The position numbers and the translations under genes were made by a program. The notes under the pieces were generated by a model. It had not been told where the DNA came from, did no database searches, and saw only the letters and a list, made by a program, of their open reading frames with translations. 64,000 bases of DNA from JANNPJ01 sp965200525 (lineage in GTDB: Bacteria; Actinomycetota; Actinomycetes; Actinomycetales; Kineosporiaceae): NCBI GenBank assembly GCA_965200525.1, contig OZ241368.1, forward strand, positions 6,448,001-6,512,000, in the 5' to 3' direction. This document shows, piece after piece, positions 62,550 to 64,000 of the stretch; position 1 is the first letter of the stretch, and the number at the start of each line of letters is the position of its first letter.

Positions 62550-62743
62550 TGCCGGACGCCGAGCTCTGCCACCGGGCCAGGTCGTCGCGAACCGCATGGC
62601 AGAGACGGGGGACCCACTTCCGGGTGGTCGGCAGCAGTGCCGCCCACCCTTGGGGTGAAGCCGAACGGCCCGCGCGCGGGCCGCCCGGCCGGGTGTGACT
62701 CCCACCCGAACCCGACAGCTCACCTCGTAGGCGTCGGGAGAGG
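62550..62743 (+). promoter_or_regulatory. c-di-AMP (ydaO/yuaA-type) riboswitch
   Basis: The stretch has the conserved blocks of the ydaO class: CGGGGGACCCA at about 62606-62616, TGGGGTGAAGCCGAA at about 62651-62665, and CCCGAACCCGACAGCTCACC at about 62705-62724 followed by TCGTAGGCGTC. GACGCC at 62555-62560 pairs with GGCGTC at 62730-62735 to close the P1 stem. It ends in GGGAGAGG, which is also the ribosome site of the NlpC/P60 gene, so control may act on translation or by termination in P1. Such riboswitches precede cell-wall hydrolases in actinobacteria. The preceding 62398-62549 shows nothing else. Confidence 0.9.
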
Positions 62744-62749
62744 TTCACC

Positions 62750-63880
62750 TTGTCCGACCGCGATCTCGCGCGCCATCGATCTGATCGAAGAGCCTCAACT
62801 CCCCTGTCGGACGTCGGTGACGCGATGACCGAAGGGCTCACCGTCGTCGGTCGGTCCAGTGCCGTGCTGGCCGTGTCCACCGGGCTGATCGCCACGGTGG
62901 GACTGCCGGGCCAGGCCTACGGGGCCGAGGCCCGGACCCCGCCGCAGAGCTCGACCGAGACGGGGGCCCTGCGGTTGCCGGCCGCACCACCGGCCGTCGG
63001 CCTGCTCGCCGCCCCCGCGATCACCTCGGTCCGGACCGGGCCGCTGTCGGCTCTCACGACAGCGACCCTGGCCTTCGAGTCGGACGCGTACACCGCCGTC
63101 CCTACCGGCACCCGGCACCTGCCGTCGGGGCGTACCACCACCGCCCGCCACGCCGTCGCCGGCCGGAGCACGCCTCCGAGCCTCACGGACGGCGCCCCCA
63201 CCGCCGCGCGGACCCATCACTCGGCGTCCCGGTCCCGGGCGAAGGCCCCCGTGGTGAAGGCGCCACCGAGTTCGGCTCCGGTGATCAGAACCCCGGTGAC
63301 CAAGGCTCCGGTGACCAAGACCCCGGTGACCAAGACCCCCGTGACCAGGAAGCCCGTGACCAAAACCCCCGTGACCAAAACCCCCGTGACCAAGACCCCG
63401 GTCACGAAAGCGCCGGTCACGAAGGCTCCGGTGACCAAGGCTCCGGTGGCCAAGGCTCCGGTGAAGCACCCGAAGCCGCCGACGCCCGTCCACAAGCCCG
63501 TATCGAGCCCGGCACCGGCCGGTTCGGCCCGCGGATCAGCGGTGCTGGCCGTGGCCGCCCGCTACGTCGGGACGCCGTACGTGTACGGCGGCACGTCGCC
63601 GCACGGCTTCGACTGCTCCGGCTTCGTCGGCTACGTCTACCGCCAGCTCGGGGTGTCGCTGCCGCGCACCGCCAACGAGCAGCTGCACGCCACCCACCGG
63701 CTCACCCGGTCGCAGGCCCAGGCCGGCGACCTCGTCTTCTTCACCTCGGGCGGCCGGGCTTACCACGTCGGGATCTACGCCGGGCACGGGCAGATGTATG
63801 ACTCCCCGCACACGGGAGCCCGGGTCAGCAAGCGAAAGATCTGGACGTCGGCCGTGAGTTTCGGGCGCCCCACCGGCTGA
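62750..63880 (+). CDS. Secreted NlpC/P60 peptidoglycan endopeptidase
   Basis: A 376-residue exported cell-wall hydrolase. An N-terminal segment with a hydrophobic signal (about 30-62, ending GQAYGAEA) leads to a long linker with about eleven PVTK(T/A) repeats (about 178-240) and a C-terminal NlpC/P60 domain. The catalytic triad is C289 in FDCSGFVGYVY, H339 in AYHVGIYAG and H346 in GHG. It cleaves peptide bonds in peptidoglycan stems, affecting growth or resuscitation. The start is taken as TTG at 62750, six bases after GGAGAGG at the end of the riboswitch; ATG at 62825 is an alternative. Control by c-di-AMP is inferred. Confidence 0.92.
   Translation: MSDRDLARHRSDRRASTPLSDVGDAMTEGLTVVGRSSAVLAVSTGLIATVGLPGQAYGAEARTPPQSSTETGALRLPAAPPAVGLLAAPAITSVRTGPLSALTTATLAFESDAYTAVPTGTRHLPSGRTTTARHAVAGRSTPPSLTDGAPTAARTHHSASRSRAKAPVVKAPPSSAPVIRTPVTKAPVTKTPVTKTPVTRKPVTKTPVTKTPVTKTPVTKAPVTKAPVTKAPVAKAPVKHPKPPTPVHKPVSSPAPAGSARGSAVLAVAARYVGTPYVYGGTSPHGFDCSGFVGYVYRQLGVSLPRTANEQLHATHRLTRSQAQAGDLVFFTSGGRAYHVGIYAGHGQMYDSPHTGARVSKRKIWTSAVSFGRPTG
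63287..63466 (+). repeat. 15-bp coding repeats (PVTKT/PVTKA units)
   Basis: About eleven in-frame 15-bp units encoding P-V-T-K-(T/A) with small changes (one R-K, one A-K). They form the linker of the NlpC/P60 protein and probably span the cell wall. Copy number is likely to vary between strains. Confidence 0.85.
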
Positions 63881-63972
63881 TCCGTCGTCGCGCGCGGCGG
63901 GCGGGCGTAGTTGCCGGGGTCGGATGACCGGCAGACTGGGCCCGTCCCCGCGCGCAACGAGAAGAGCTGATC

Positions 63973-64000
63973 ATGAACGAACCGGGTGTGACCCGTGTCG
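63973..64000 (+). CDS. Start of a gene cut by the window edge
   Basis: ATG at 63973 follows GAAGAGCTGATC; only nine codons (MNEPGVTRV) are visible, too few to assign a function. Spacing of a ribosome-like AAGAG before the ATG supports a real start. Confidence 0.4.

Noticed and set aside
63217..63495. Minus-strand frame rich in VTG repeats
   Set aside because: It is the complement of the PVTK repeat region in the NlpC/P60 gene.

Overview
The window is chromosomal DNA from a high-GC actinobacterium. The evidence is very high G+C third positions, frequent GTG starts, GTGA/ATGA stop-start overlaps, DasR-like and LacI-type control of sugar uptake, a c-di-AMP riboswitch ahead of an NlpC/P60 cell-wall hydrolase, and a remnant of a DUF222/HNH (13E12-type) gene. 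A Kineosporia/Frankia/Micromonospora-like actinomycete fits, but the sequence alone does not fix the genus. I saw no rRNA, tRNA, CRISPR array, insertion sequence or prophage.

Region 1 (1-8300, minus strand) is a pentose-type operon: a YtfQ-like sugar-binding lipoprotein, YtfR-like ATPase, YtfT- and YjfF-like permeases, ribulokinase AraB and the start of AraD, all but the first tightly overlapped. A LacI-family regulator lies upstream, with three matching 14-bp operators between. A large palindromic element separates the binding-protein gene from the rest. Region 2 (8300-9040) is decayed: short tandem repeats and a broken DUF222/HNH gene.

Region 3 (9041-16065) is a chitin/chito-oligosaccharide cluster resembling dasR-dasABC-dasD: a GntR/HutC regulator, a dre-like operator, a binding protein and two permeases, a secreted GH16 enzyme with a chitin-binding CBM5/12 module, and a cytoplasmic GH20 hexosaminidase. 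Region 4 (16079-20323, minus) holds a PAS-GGDEF diguanylate cyclase, a TPR-like protein and a DUF1810 protein.

Region 5 (20439-25678) is a PTS-type dihydroxyacetone kinase operon: dhaK, an MDR oxidoreductase, dhaL, and a DhaM-HPr-full-length Enzyme I fusion. Region 6 (25758-35654) contains a small coiled-coil protein, a Pr6Pr-like membrane protein, a SWIM-SNF2 helicase, a cupin, a membrane protein, an SGNH hydrolase, a GGDEF-EAL protein and a VanW-family protein. Region 7 (35814-43194) has a GH64 beta-1,3-glucanase behind a perfect LacI-type operator, a lipoprotein, an orphan CpaB-like protein, a TetR-AarF-P450 module and an M19 dipeptidase.

Region 8 (43223-62397) carries an APC permease, a deleted luciferase-like gene, a proline-rich unknown protein, a thaumatin-like protein, an MFS pump, an SDR, two tail-to-tail GGDEF-EAL proteins, a sulfatase, a DHA2 MFS pump facing a LysR gene across a 19-bp hairpin, an EamA exporter and a BluB-CobT fusion. 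The window ends with a c-di-AMP riboswitch and the NlpC/P60 endopeptidase it should control.

Together the window suggests a saprophyte equipped for plant sugars and for fungal-wall polymers (chitin, beta-1,3-glucan, possibly a thaumatin-like antifungal protein), with dense c-di-GMP signalling (four GGDEF proteins in about 40 kb). I did not see a clearly new defence or mobile system. The least explained pieces are the TetR-AarF-P450 module, the unknown proteins at 45978-47468 and 17979-19808, and the structured intergenic elements.
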